DNA of 64,000 nucleotides from Hippasteria phrygiana (taxonomy: Eukaryota; Echinodermata; Asteroidea; Valvatida; Goniasteridae). A program made the position numbers and the translations under genes. The stretch spans positions 1,630,001-1,694,000 of the forward strand of contig JAZGUH010000451.1 of NCBI GenBank assembly GCA_037893225.1, read 5' to 3'. Positions 52,206 through 64,000 of this stretch are shown piece by piece (position 1 is the stretch's first letter; each line of letters begins with the position of its first letter). The notes below the pieces were generated by a model, which had not been told where the DNA came from, did not search any database, and was given only the letters and a program-made list of their open reading frames with translations.

Positions 52206-55200
52206 AAGAAATTTGTTGCGAGGTTTGAATTTTCTCGAAGAGTTCTAACGCTGTGAAGCTGGCGATGGTCTCAAATTGTTGCGCTAGATCTAAGCTACTC
52301 ATACGTGTGAAAATTACTGGATTTGGTGAATATAACATTCAATTATGAACAGGGAAAGGAGGGGCGTTCATCTGAAAATGTGGCAAACGTTAAGCAGTCA
52401 CAATGCAGTAAACGGAAGAACGCACACAGAGTTCACAGGAAGAAATTTGTTGCGAGGTTTGAATTTTCTCGAAGAGTTCTAACGCTGTGAAGCTGGCGAT
52501 GGTCTCAAATTGTTGCGCTAGATCTAAGCTACCCATACGTGTGAAAATTACTGGATTTGGTCAATATCCCATTCAATTATGAACAGGGAAAGGAGGGGCG
52601 TTCATCTGAAAATGTGGCAAACGTTAAGCAATCACAATGCAGTAAACGGAAGAACGCACACAGAGTTCACCGGAAGAAATTTGTTGCGAGGTTTGAATTT
52701 TCTCGAAGAGTTCTAACGCTGTGAAGCTGGCGATGGTCTCAAATTGTTGCGCTAGATCTAAGCTACCCATACGTGTGAAAATTACTGGATTTGGTGAATA
52801 TCCCATTCAATTATGAACAGGGAAAGGAGGGGCGTTCATCTGAAAATGTGGCAAACGTTAAGCAGTCACAATGCAGTAAACGGAAGAACGCACACAGAGT
52901 TCACGGGAAGAAATTTGTTGCGAGGTTTGAATTTTCTCGAAGAGTTCTAACGCTATGAAGCTGGCGATGGTCTCAAATTGTTGCGCTAGATCTAAGCTAC
53001 CCATACGTGTGAAAATTACTGGATTTGGTCAATATCCCATTCAAATATGAACAGGGAAAGGAGGGTCGTTCATCTGAAAATGTGGCAAACGTTAAGCAGT
53101 CACAATGCAGTAAACGGAAGAACGCACACAGAGTTCACAGGAAGAAATTTGTTGCGAGGTTTGAATTTTCTCGAAGAGTTCTAACGCTGTGAAGCTGGCG
53201 ATGGTCTCAAATTGTTGCGCTAGATCTAAGCTACCCATACGTGTGAAAATTACTGGATTTGGTGAATTTTTCATTCAATTATGAACAGGGAAAGGAGGGT
53301 CGTTCATCTGAAAATGTGGCAAACGTTAAGCAGTCACAATGCAGTAAACGGAAGAACGCACACAGAGTTCACGGGAAGAAATTTGTTGCGAGGTTTGAAT
53401 TTTCTCGAAGAGTTCTCACGCTATGAAGCTGGCGATGGTCTCAAATTGTTGCGCTAGATCTAAGCTACCCATACGTGTCAACATTACCGGATTTGGTCAA
53501 TATCCCATTCAAATATGAACAGGGAAAGGAGGGTCGTTCATCTGAAAATGTGGCAAACGTTAAGCAGTCACAATGCAGTAAACGGAAGAACGCACACAGA
53601 GTTCACAGGAAGAAATTTGTTGCGAGGTTTGAATTTTCTCGAAGAGTTCTAACGCTGTGAAGCTGGCGATGGTCTCAAATTGTTGCGCTAGATCTAAGCT
53701 ACCCATACGTGTGAAAATTACTGGATTTGGTGAATATTTCATTCAATTATGAACAGGGAAAGGAGGGGCGTTCATCTGAAAATGTGGCAAACGTTAAGCA
53801 GTCACAATGCAGTAAACGGAAGAACGCACACAGAGTTCACGGGAAGAAATTTGTTGCGAGGTTTGAATTTTCTCGAAGAGTTCTAACGCTGTGAAGCTGG
53901 CGATAGTCTCAAATTGTTGCGCTAGATCTAAGCTACCAATACGTGTGAAAATTGCTGGATTTGGTCAATATCCCAATAAATTATGAACAGGGAAAGGAGG
54001 GGCGTTCATCTGCACATTTGGCAAACGTTAAGCAGTCACAATGCAGTAAACGGGAGAACGCACACAGAGTTCACAGGAAGAAATTTGTTGCGAGGTTTGA
54101 ATTTTCTCGAAGAGTTCTAACGCTGTGAAGCTGGCGATGGTCTCAAATTGTTGCGCTAGATCTAAGCTACTCATACGTGTGAAAATTACTGGATTTGGTG
54201 AATATAACATTCAATTATGAACAGGGAAAGGAGGGGCGTTCATCTGAAAATGTGGCAAACGTTAAGCAGTCACAATGCAGTAAACGGAAGAACGCACACA
54301 GAGTTCACGGGAAGAAATTTGTTGCGAGGTTTGAATTTTCTCGAAGAGTTCTCACGCTATGAAGCTGGCGATGGTCTCAAATTGTTGCGCTAGATCTAAG
54401 CTACCCATACGTGTGAACATTACTGGATTTGGTCAATATCCCATTCAAATATGAACAGGGAAAGGAGGGTCGTTCATCTGAAAATGTGGCAAACGTTAAG
54501 CAGTCACAATGCAGTAAACGGAAGAACGCACACAGAGTTCACGGGAAGAAATTTGTTGCGAGGTTTGAATTTTCTCGAAGAGTTCTAACGCTGTGAAGCT
54601 GGCGATAGTCTCAAATTGTTGCGCTAGATCTAAGCTACCAATACGTGTGAAAATTGCTGGATTTGGTCAATATCCCAATAAATTATGAACAGGGAAAGGA
54701 GGGGCGTTCATCTGCACATTTGGCAAACGTTAAGCAGTCACAATGCAGTAAACGGGAGAAAGCACACAGAGTTCACAGGAAGAAATTTGTTGCGAGGTTT
54801 GAATTTTCTCGAAGAGTTCTAACGCTGTGAAGCTGGCGATGGTCTCAAATTGTTGCGCTAGATCTAAGCTACTCATACGTGTGAAAATTACTGGATTTGG
54901 TGAATATCCCATTCAATTATGAACAGGGAAAGGAGGGGCGTTCATCTGAAAATGTGGCAAACGTTAAGCAGTCACAATGCAGTAAACGGAAGAACGCACA
55001 CAGAGTTCACGGGAAGAAATTTGTTGCGAGGTTTGAATTTTCTCGAAGAGTTCTCACGCTATGAAGCTGGCGATGGTCTCAAATTGTTGCGCTAGATCTA
55101 AGCTACCCATACGTGTGAACATTACTGGATTTGGTGAATATCCCATTCAAATATGAACAGGGAAAGGAGGGTCGTTCATCTGAAAATGTGGCAAACGTTA

Positions 55201-58200
55201 AGCAGTCACAATGCAGTAAACGGAAGAACGCACACAGAGTTCACAGGAAGAAATTTGTTGCGAGGTTTGAATTTTCTCGAAGAGTTCTAACGTTGTGAAG
55301 CTGGCGATGGTCTCAAATTGTTGCGCTAGATCTAAGCTACCCATACGTGTGAAAATTACTGGATTTGGTGAATATTTCATTCAATTATGAACAGGGAAAG
55401 GAGGGTCGTTCATCTGAAAATGTGGCAAACGTTAAGCAGTCACAATGCAGTAAACGGAAGAACGCACACAGAGTTCACAGGAAGAAATTTGTTGCGAGGT
55501 TTGAATTTTCTCGAAGAGTTCTAACGCTGTGAAGCTGGCGATGGTCTCAAATTGTTGCGCTAGATCTAAGCTACTCATACGTGTGAAAATTACTGGATTT
55601 GGTGAATATAACATTCAATTATGAACAGGGAAAGGAGGGGCGTTCATCTGAAAATGTGGCAAACGTTAAGCAGTCACAATGCAGTAAACGGAAGAACGCA
55701 CACAGAGTTCACAGGAAGAAATTTGTTGCGAGGTTTGAATTTTCTCGAAGAGTTCTAACGCTGTGAAGCTGGCGATGGTCTCAAATTGTTGCGCTAGATC
55801 TAAGCTACCCATACGTGTGAAAATTACTGGATTTGGTCAATATCCCATTCAATTATGAACAGGGAAAGGAGGGGCGTTCATCTGAAAATGTGGCAAACGT
55901 TAAGCAATCACAATGCAGTAAACGGAAGAACGCACACAGAGTTCACCGGAAGAAATTTGTTGCGAGGTTTGAATTTTCTCGAAGAGTTCTAACGCTGTGA
56001 AGCTGGCGATGGTCTCAAATTGTTGCGCTAGATCTAAGCTACCCATACGTGTGAAAATTACTGGATTTGGTGAATATCCCATTCAATTATGAACAGGGAA
56101 AGGAGGGGCGTTCATCTGAAAATGTGGCAAACGTTAAGCAGTCACAATGCAGTAAACGGAAGAACGCACACAGAGTTCACGGGAAGAAATTTGTTGCGAG
56201 GTTTGAATTTTCTCGAAGAGTTCTAACGCTATGAAGCTGGCGATGGTCTCAAATTGTTGCGCTAGATCTAAGCTACCCATACGTGTGAAAATTACTGGAT
56301 TTGGTCAATATCCCATTCAAATATGAACAGGGAAAGGAGGGTCGTTCATCTGAAAATGTGGCAAACGTTAAGCAGTCACAATGCAGTAAACGGAAGAACG
56401 CACACAGAGTTCACAGGAAGAAATTTGTTGCGAGGTTTGAATTTTCTCGAAGAGTTCTAACGCTGTGAAGCTGGCGATGGTCTCAAATTGTTGCGCTAGA
56501 TCTAAGCTACCCATACGTGTGAAAATTACTGGATTTGGTGAATTTTTCATTCAATTATGAACAGGGAAAGGAGGGTCGTTCATCTGAAAATGTGGCAAAC
56601 GTTAAGCAGTCACAATGCAGTAAACGGAAGAACGCACACAGAGTTCACGGGAAGAAATTTGTTGCGAGGTTTGAATTTTCTCGAAGAGTTCTCACGCTAT
56701 GAAGCTGGCGATGGTCTCAAATTGTTGCGCTAGATCTAAGCTACCCATACGTGTCAACATTACCGGATTTGGTCAATATCCCATTCAAATATGAACAGGG
56801 AAAGGAGGGTCGTTCATCTGAAAATGTGGCAAACGTTAAGCAGTCACAATGCAGTAAACGGAAGAACGCACACAGAGTTCACAGGAAGAAATTTGTTGCG
56901 AGGTTTGAATTTTCTCGAAGAGTTCTAACGCTGTGAAGCTGGCGATGGTCTCAAATTGTTGCGCTAGATCTAAGCTACCCATACGTGTGAAAATTACTGG
57001 ATTTGGTGAATATTTCATTCAATTATGAACAGGGAAAGGAGGGGCGTTCATCTGAAAATGTGGCAAACGTTAAGCAGTCACAATGCAGTAAACGGAAGAA
57101 CGCACACAGAGTTCACGGGAAGAAATTTGTTGCGAGGTTTGAATTTTCTCGAAGAGTTCTAACGCTGTGAAGCTGGCGATAGTCTCAAATTGTTGCGCTA
57201 GATCTAAGCTACCAATACGTGTGAAAATTGCTGGATTTGGTCAATATCCCAATAAATTATGAACAGGGAAAGGAGGGGCGTTCATCTGCACATTTGGCAA
57301 ACGTTAAGCAGTCACAATGCAGTAAACGGGAGAACGCACACAGAGTTCACAGGAAGAAATTTGTTGCGAGGTTTGAATTTTCTCGAAGAGTTCTAACGCT
57401 GTGAAGCTGGCGATGGTCTCAAATTGTTGCGCTAGATCTAAGCTACTCATACGTGTGAAAATTACTGGATTTGGTGAATATAACATTCAATTATGAACAG
57501 GGAAAGGAGGGGCGTTCATCTGAAAATGTGGCAAACGTTAAGCAGTCACAATGCAGTAAACGGAAGAACGCACACAGAGTTCACGGGAAGAAATTTGTTG
57601 CGAGGTTTGAATTTTCTCGAAGAGTTCTCACGCTATGAAGCTGGCGATGGTCTCAAATTGTTGCGCTAGATCTAAGCTACCCATACGTGTGAACATTACT
57701 GGATTTGGTCAATATCCCATTCAAATATGAACAGGGAAAGGAGGGTCGTTCATCTGAAAATGTGGCAAACGTTAAGCAGTCACAATGCAGTAAACGGAAG
57801 AACGCACACAGAGTTCACGGGAAGAAATTTGTTGCGAGGTTTGAATTTTCTCGAAGAGTTCTAACGCTGTGAAGCTGGCGATAGTCTCAAATTGTTGCGC
57901 TAGATCTAAGCTACCAATACGTGTGAAAATTGCTGGATTTGGTCAATATCCCAATAAATTATGAACAGGGAAAGGAGGGGCGTTCATCTGCACATTTGGC
58001 AAACGTTAAGCAGTCACAATGCAGTAAACGGGAGAAAGCACACAGAGTTCACAGGAAGAAATTTGTTGCGAGGTTTGAATTTTCTCGAAGAGTTCTAACG
58101 CTGTGAAGCTGGCGATGGTCTCAAATTGTTGCGCTAGATCTAAGCTACTCATACGTGTGAAAATTACTGGATTTGGTGAATATCCCATTCAATTATGAAC

Positions 58201-58850
58201 AGGGAAAGGAGGGGCGTTCATCTGAAAATGTGGCAAACGTTAAGCAGTCACAATGCAGTAAACGGAAGAACGCACACAGAGTTCACGGGAAGAAATTTGT
58301 TGCGAGGTTTGAATTTTCTCGAAGAGTTCTCACGCTATGAAGCTGGCGATGGTCTCAAATTGTTGCGCTAGATCTAAGCTACCCATACGTGTGAACATTA
58401 CTGGATTTGGTGAATATCCCATTCAAATATGAACAGGGAAAGGAGGGTCGTTCATCTGAAAATGTGGCAAACGTTAAGCAGTCACAATGCAGTAAACGGA
58501 AGAACGCACACAGAGTTCACAGGAAGAAATTTGTTGCGAGGTTTGAATTTTCTCGAAGAGTTCTAACGTTGTGAAGCTGGCGATGGTCTCAAATTGTTGC
58601 GCTAGATCTAAGCTACCCATACGTGTGAAAATTACTGGATTTGGTGAATATTTCATTCAATTATGAACAGGGAAAGGAGGGTCGTTCATCTGAAAATGTG
58701 GCAAACGTTAAGCAGTCACAATGCAGTAAACGGAAGAACGCACACAGAGTTCACAGGAAGAAATTTGTTGCGAGGTTTGAATTTTCTCGAAGAGTTCTAA
58801 CGCTGTGAAGCTGGCGATGGTCTCAAATTGTTGCGCTAGATCTAAGCTAC
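52206..58850. repeat. Tandem block duplication, period 3276 bp (14 monomers)
   Basis: CGTGTCAACATTACCGG near 53475 and 56751, GAATTTTTCATTC near 53265 and 56541, GGGAGAAAGCAC near 54755 and 58031, and AACGTTGTG near 55290 and 58566 all recur at 3276 bp. The two copies look nearly identical. They are bounded by TTCACGGAAAG at the left and by loss of TACTCATA at the right. Confidence 0.87.
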
Positions 58851-61760
58851 CCATACGTGTGAAAATTACTGGATTTGGTCAATATCCCATTCAATTATGA
58901 ACAGGGAAAGGAGGGGCGTTCATCTGAAAATGTGGCAAACGTTAAGCAATCACAATGCAGTAAACGGAAGAACGCACACAGAGTTCACCGGAAGAAATTT
59001 GTTGCGAGGTTTGAATTTTCTCGAAGAGTTCTAACGCTGTGAAGCTGGCGATGGTCTCAAATTGTTGCGCTAGATCTAAGCTACCAATACGTGTGAAAAT
59101 TGCTAGATTTGGTCAATATCCCAATAAATTATGAACAGGGAAAGGAGGGGCGTTCATCTGAAAATGTGGCAAACGTTAAGCAGTCACAATGCAGTAAACG
59201 GGAGAACGCACACAGAGTTCACAGGAAGAAATTTGTTGCGAGGTTTGAATTTTCTCGAAGAGTTCTAACGCTGTGAAGCTGGCGATGGTCTCAAATTGTT
59301 GCGCTAGATCTAAGCTACCCATACGTGTGAAAATTACTGGATTTGGTCAATATCCCATTCAATTATGAACAGGGAAAGGAGGGGCGTTCATCTGAAAATG
59401 TGGCAAACGTTAAGCAGTCACAATGTAGTAAACGGAAGAACGCACACAGAGTTCACGGGAAGAAATTTGTTGCGAGGTTTGAATTTTCTCGAAGAGTTCT
59501 AACGCTGTGAAGCTGGCGATAGTCTCAAATTGTTGCGCTAGATCTAAGCTACCAATACGTGTGAAAATTGCTGGATTTGGTCAATATCCCAATAAATTAT
59601 GAACAGGGAAAGGAGGGGCGTTCATCTGCACATTTGGCAAACGTTAAGCAGTCACAATGCAGTAAACGGGAGAACGCACACAGAGTTCACAGGAAGAAAT
59701 TTGTTGCGAGGTTTGAATTTTCTCGAAGAGTTCTAACGCTGTGAAGCTGGCGATGGTCTCAAATTGTTGCGCTAGATCTAAGCTACTCATACGTGTGAAA
59801 ATTACTGGATTTGGTGAATATAACATTCAATTATGAACAGGGAAAGGAGGGGCGTTCATCTGAAAATGTGGCAAACGTTAAGCAGTCACAATGCAGTAAA
59901 CGGAAGAACGCACACAGAGTTCACGGGAAGAAATTTGTTGCGAGGTTTGAATTTTCTCGAAGAGTTCTCACGCTATGAAGCTGGCGATGGTCTCAAATTG
60001 TTGCGCTAGATCTAAGCTACCCATACGTGTGAACATTACAGTGTTTTGGTCAATATCCCATTCAAATATGAACAGGGAAAGGAGGGTCGTTCATCTGAAA
60101 ATGTGGCAAACGTTAAGCAGTCACAATGCAGTAAACGGAAGAACGCACACAGAGTTCACCGGAAGAAATTTGTTGCGAGGTTTGAATTTTCTCGAAGAGT
60201 TCTAACGCTGTGAAGCTGGCGATAGTCTCAAATTGTTGCGCTAGATCTAAGCTACCAATACGTGTGAAAATTGCTGGATTTGGTCAATATCCCAATAAAT
60301 TATGAACAGGGAAAGGAGGGGCGTTCATCTGCACATTTGGCAAACGTTAAGCAGTCACAATGCAGTAAACGGGAGAACGCACACAGAGTTCACAGGAAGA
60401 AATTTGTTGCGAGGTTTGAATTTTCTCGAAGAGTTCTCACGCTATGAAGCTGGCGATGGTCTCAAATTGTTGCGCTAGATCTAAGCTACCCATACGTGTG
60501 AACATTACTGGATTTGGTGAATATCCCATTCAAATATGAACAGGGAAAGGAGGGTCGTTCATCTGAAAATGTGGCAAACGTTAAGCAGTCACAATGCAGT
60601 AAACGGAAGAACGCACACAGAGTTCACAGGAAGAAATTTGTTGCGAGGTTTGAATTTTCTCGAAGAGTTCTAACGCTGTGAAGCTGGCGATGGTCTCAAA
60701 TTGTTGCGCTAGATCTAAGCTACCCATACGTGTGAAAATTACTGGATTTGGTGAATATTTCATTCAATTATGAACAGGGAAAGGAGGGTCGTTCATCTGA
60801 AAATGTGGCAAACGTTAAGCAATCACAATGCAGTAAACGGAAGAACGCACACAGAGTTCACCGGAAGAAATTTGTTGCGAGGTTTGAATTTTCTCGAAGA
60901 GTTCTAACGCTGTGAAGCTGGCGATGGTCTCAAATTGTTGCGCTAGATCTAAGCTACCAATACGTGTGAAAATTGCTAGATTTGGTCAATATCCCAATAA
61001 ATTATGAACAGGGAAAGGAGGGGCGTTCATCTGAAAATGTGGCAAACGTTAAGCAGTCACAATGCAGTAAACGGGAGAACGCACACAGAGTTCACAGGAA
61101 GAAATTTGTTGCGAGGTTTGAATTTTCTCGAAGAGTTCTAACGCTGTGAAGCTGGCGATGGTCTCAAATTGTTGCGCTAGATCTAAGCTACCCATACGTG
61201 TGAAAATTACTGGATTTGGTGAATATCCCATTCAATTATGAACAGGGAAAGGAGGGGCGTTCATATGAAAATGTGGCAAACGTTAAGCAGTCACAATGTA
61301 GTAAACGGAAGAACGCACACAGAGTTCACGGGAAGAAATTTGTTGCGAGGTTTGAATTTTCTCGAAGAGTTCTCACGCTATGAAGCTGGCGATGGTCTCA
61401 AATTGTTGCGCTAGATCTAAGCTACCCATACGTGTGAACATTACTGGATTTGGTCAATATCCCATTCAAATATGAACAGGGAAAGGAGGGTCGTTCATCT
61501 GAAAATGTGGCAAACGTTAAGCAGTCACAATGCAGTAAACGGAAGAACGCACACAGAGTTCACAGGAAGAAATTTGTTGCGAGGTTTGAATTTTCTCGAA
61601 GAGTTCTAACGCTGTGAAGCTGGCGATGGTCTCAAATTGTTGCGCTAGATCTAAGCTACCCATACGTGTGAAAATTACTGGATTTGGTGAATATTTCATT
61701 CAATTATGAACAGGGAAAGGAGGGGCGTTCATCTGAAAATGTGGCAAACGTTAAGCAGTC
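55600..61760. repeat. Long-range copy of ~44.1-50.3 kb (offset 11467 bp)
   Basis: Subtype order and rare variants, including the complex 235 bp unit (48510 and 59977), repeat at an offset of 11467 bp over about 6 kb. The related stretch 52.4-55.6 kb is a further copy of 44.2-47.4 kb at an offset of 8191 bp. The match fails near 61760, where the private AACGGACACAG occurs. Confidence 0.8.
59977..60211. repeat. 235 bp monomer with altered core (copy 2)
   Basis: It has the same ACAGTGTTTTGG change at 60038-60049, 11467 bp from copy 1. A change this complex is unlikely to arise twice, so it marks the long-range copy. Confidence 0.9.
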
Positions 61761-62317
61761 ACAATGCAGTAAACGGAAGAACGGACACAGAGTTCACGGG
61801 AAGAAATTTGTTGCGAGGTTTGAATTTTCTCGAAGAGTTCTAACGCTGTGAAGCTGGCGATAGTCTCAAATTGTTGCGCTAGATCTAAGCTACCAATACG
61901 TGTGAAAATTGCTGGATTTGGTCAATATCCCAATAAATTATGAACAGGGAAAGGAGGGGCGTTCATCTGAAAATTTGGCAAACGTTAAGCAGTCACAATG
62001 CAGTAAACGGAAGAACGCACACAGAGTTCACGGAAAGAAATTTGTTGCGAGGTTTGAATTTTCTCGAAGAGTTCTAACGCTGTGAAGCTGGCGATGGTCT
62101 GAAATTGTTGCGCTATATCTAAGCTACCCATACGTGTGAAAATTGCTGGATTTGGTCAATATCCTATTAAATTATGAACAGGGAAAGGAGGGGCGTTCAT
62201 CTGAAAATTTGGCAAACGTTAAGCAGCCACAATGCAGTAAACGGGAGAACGCACACAGAGTTCACGGGAAGAAATTTGTTGCGAGGTTTGAATTTTCTCG
62301 AAGAGTTCTCACGCTGT

Positions 62318-62550
62318 GAAGCTGGCGATAGTCTCAAATTGTTGCGCTAGATCTAAGCTACCAATACGTGTGAAAATTGCTGGATTTGGTCAATATCCCA
62401 ATAAATTATGAACAGGGAAAGGAGGGGCGTTCATCTGAAAATTTGGCAAACGTTAAGCAGTCACAATGCAGTAAACGGGAGAACGCACAAAGAGTTCACA
62501 GGAAAAAAATGTTGCGAGGTTTGAATTTTCTCGAAGAGTTCTAACGCTGT
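62318..62550. repeat. 233 bp monomer (copy 5)
   Basis: It has the same variant with CACAAAG and, in the next unit, GAACAGAGAAAGG. It follows a TATATCT unit, as copy 4 does (41725 and 62084), so the two regions share ancestry over several monomers. Confidence 0.92.
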
Positions 62551-63925
62551 GAAGCTGGCGATGGTCTCAAATTGTTGCGCTAGATCTAAGCTACCCATAC
62601 GTGTGAAAATTACTGGATTTGGTGAATATTTCATTCAATTATGAACAGAGAAAGGAGGGTCGTTCATCTGAAAATGTGGCAAACGTTAAGCAGTCACAAT
62701 GCAGTAAACGGAAGAACGCACACAGAGTTCACAGGAAGAAATTTGTTGCGAGGTTTGAATTTTCTCGAAGAGTTCTAACGCTGTGAAGCTGGCGATGGTC
62801 TCAAATTGTTGCGCTAGATCTAAGCTACCCATACGTGTGAAAATTACTGGATTTGGTGAATATCCCATTCAATTATGAACAGGGAAAGGAGGGGCGTTCA
62901 TCTGAAAATGTGGCAAACGTTAAGCAATCACAATGCAGTAAACGGAAGAACGCACACAGAGTTCACGGACAGAAATTTGTTGCGAGGTTTGAATTTTCTC
63001 GAAGAGTTCTAACGCTGTGAAGCTGGCGATGGTCTCAAATTGTTGCGCTAGATCTAAGCTACCAATACGTGTGAAAATTACTGGATTTGGTGAATATTTC
63101 ATTCAATTATGAACAGGGAAAGGAGGGTCGTTCATCTGAAAATGTGGCAAACGTTAAGCAGTCACAATGCAGTAAACGGAAGAACGCACACAGAGTTCAC
63201 GGGAAGAAATTTGTTGCGAGGTTTGAATTTTCTCGAAGAGTTCTCACGCTATGAAGCTGGCGATGGTCTCAAATTGTTGCGCTAGATCTAAGCTACCCAT
63301 ACGTGTGAACATTACCGGATTTGGTCAATATCCCATTCAAATGTGAACAGGGAAAGGAGGGTCGTTCATCTGAAAATGTGGCAAACGTTAAGCAGTCACA
63401 ATGCAGTAAACGGAAGAACGCACACAGAGTTCACAGGAAGAAATTTGTTGCGAGGTTTGAATTTTCTCGAAGAGTTCTAACGCTGTGAAGCTGGCGATGG
63501 TCTCAAATTGTTGCGCTAGATCTAAGCTACCCATACGTGTGAAAATTACTGGATTTGGTGAATATTTCATTCAATTATGAACAGGGAAAGGAGGGGCGTT
63601 CATCTGAAAATGTGGCAAACGTTAAGCAGTCACAATGCAGTAAACGGAAGAACGCACACAGAGTTCACGGGAAGAAATTTGTTGCGAGGTTTGAATTTTC
63701 TCGAAGAGTTCTAACGCTGTGAAGCTGGCGATAGTCTCAAATTGTTGCGCTAGATCTAAGCTACCAATACGTGTGAAAATTGCTGGATTTGGTCAATATC
63801 CCAATAAATTATGAACAGGGAAAGGAGGGGCGTTCATCTGCACATTTGGCAAACGTTAAGCAGTCACAATGCAGTAAACGGGAGAACGCACACAGAGTTC
63901 ACAGGAAGAAATTTGTTGCGAGGTT

Positions 63926-63940
63926 TGAATTTTCTCGAAG
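63926..63940 (+). promoter_or_regulatory. Heat-shock-element pattern, last copy in window
   Basis: This is the last complete copy of the same TGAATTTTCTCGAAG pattern, 15 bp before the final monomer boundary. Its presence at both ends of the window shows that the motif is a fixed part of the monomer and not of one subfamily. Confidence 0.5.
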
Positions 63941-63954
63941 AGTTCTAACGCTGT

Positions 63955-64000
63955 GAAGCTGGCGATGGTCTCAAATTGTTGCGCTAGATCTAAGCTACCC
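63955..64000. repeat. Partial monomer at right window edge
   Basis: This is the first 46 bp of a further unit, cut by the window end. The array therefore continues beyond both edges, and its full length and its borders with unique DNA cannot be seen here. Confidence 0.95.

Larger units (their letters stand above)
1..64000. repeat. Satellite DNA array, ~234 bp monomer, 273 complete copies
   Basis: The same ~234 bp unit repeats head to tail from the first to the last base with no unique sequence between copies and no orientation switch. Counting GAAGCTGGCG phase points from 60 to 63955 gives 273 complete units: 262 of 234 bp, four of 238, two of 235 and five of 233. Copies differ mostly by a few linked substitutions. 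The consensus is 42.7% GC and purine-rich on this strand (about 57%; G 60, C 40, A 74, T 60 per monomer). It has 10 CpGs, close to the number expected from base composition. I do not recognise the family by name. Location in centromeric or pericentromeric heterochromatin is inferred only from the size and purity of the array. A tandem subrepeat of an rDNA spacer is less likely, because no rRNA sequence is present. Confidence 0.98.

Noticed and set aside
195..63570. About 100 minus-strand open frames of 60 codons as genes
   Set aside because: They are the same frame in repeated satellite units, opened or closed by single variants, with no start context, no family resemblance and equal change at all codon positions as far as I can see.
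1..64000. CRISPR array
   Set aside because: The repeating unit is ~234 bp and contiguous. There are no short repeats separated by unique spacers and no cas genes.
1..64000. CENP-B box
   Set aside because: I looked for NTTCGNNNNANNCGGGN on both strands of the consensus. The only TTCG is on the minus strand (CTTCGAGAAAATTC) and does not fit the rest.
1..64000. Tandem transposable element or rDNA spacer
   Set aside because: No terminal inverted repeats, target site duplications, reverse transcriptase or transposase coding, or rRNA sequence is present.
1..64000. One fixed higher-order repeat period
   Set aside because: Block periods of 6, 7, 10 and 14 monomers occur in different places, and subtype order is not constant, so a single HOR is not supported within this window.
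1..64000. Telomere repeats or an array border
   Set aside because: No short telomeric repeat is seen and both window edges fall inside monomers.

Overview
The whole window is one uninterrupted satellite DNA array of eukaryotic type. It holds 273 complete head-to-tail copies of a ~234 bp monomer, all in the same orientation, with a 59 bp partial copy at the left edge (1-59) and a 46 bp partial copy at the right edge (63955-64000). There is no unique sequence, gene, transposon, RNA gene or CRISPR array anywhere in it. The phase used here starts each monomer at GAAGCTGGCG; the first complete copy is 60-293. 262 copies are 234 bp, four are 238 bp (+4), two are 235 bp (+1) and five are 233 bp (-1); these lengths sum exactly to the distance from 60 to 63954. 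The host cannot be named from sequence alone. Long uninterrupted arrays of this kind suggest (peri)centromeric or other heterochromatin of a plant or animal. The consensus is 42.7% GC with 10 CpGs and a CpG observed/expected ratio near 0.98, so there is no sign of CpG decay by methylation. That leans towards an invertebrate-like genome or a very recently homogenised array (inference).

Monomers fall into recognisable subfamilies, called A to H here, defined by linked variants at about monomer positions 46-110 and 142-184. The left ~24 kb is a mosaic of A, B, C, D, E and F. Type G (ATAGTCTC with GCTGG and AATAAA) first appears at 24864 and type H (TACTCATA with TATAAC) first at 36101. The B version with a six-G run is seen only left of about 22 kb. 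The array therefore has left, middle and right zones with different histories.

On top of the monomers lies a nested set of multi-monomer duplications, traceable by private SNPs and indels. Tandem duplications are seen with periods of 2340 bp (~14.0-18.7 kb), 3280 bp (~23.1-29.6 kb), 2339 bp (~28.9-33.8 kb), 1403 bp (~32.4-35.3 kb), 2344 bp (~37.2-41.9 kb), 1638 bp (~48.6-52.0 kb) and 3276 bp (~52.2-58.9 kb). Longer-range copies lie at offsets of 8892/10530, 11466, 18954, 7963, 8191 and 11467 bp. This is the expected product of repeated unequal exchange with block sizes of about 6-14 monomers, without one fixed higher-order repeat.

The most interesting functional hint is a perfect three-unit heat-shock element pattern (nGAAnnTTCnnGAAn) at monomer positions 206-220. 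I saw it unchanged in all ~274 copies, inside the least variable part of the monomer. If functional, the window would be a ~64 kb array of HSF sites, with a possible parallel to stress-induced satellite transcription in other animals. The recurrent 60-76 codon open frames are by-products of the repeat and are not annotated as genes.
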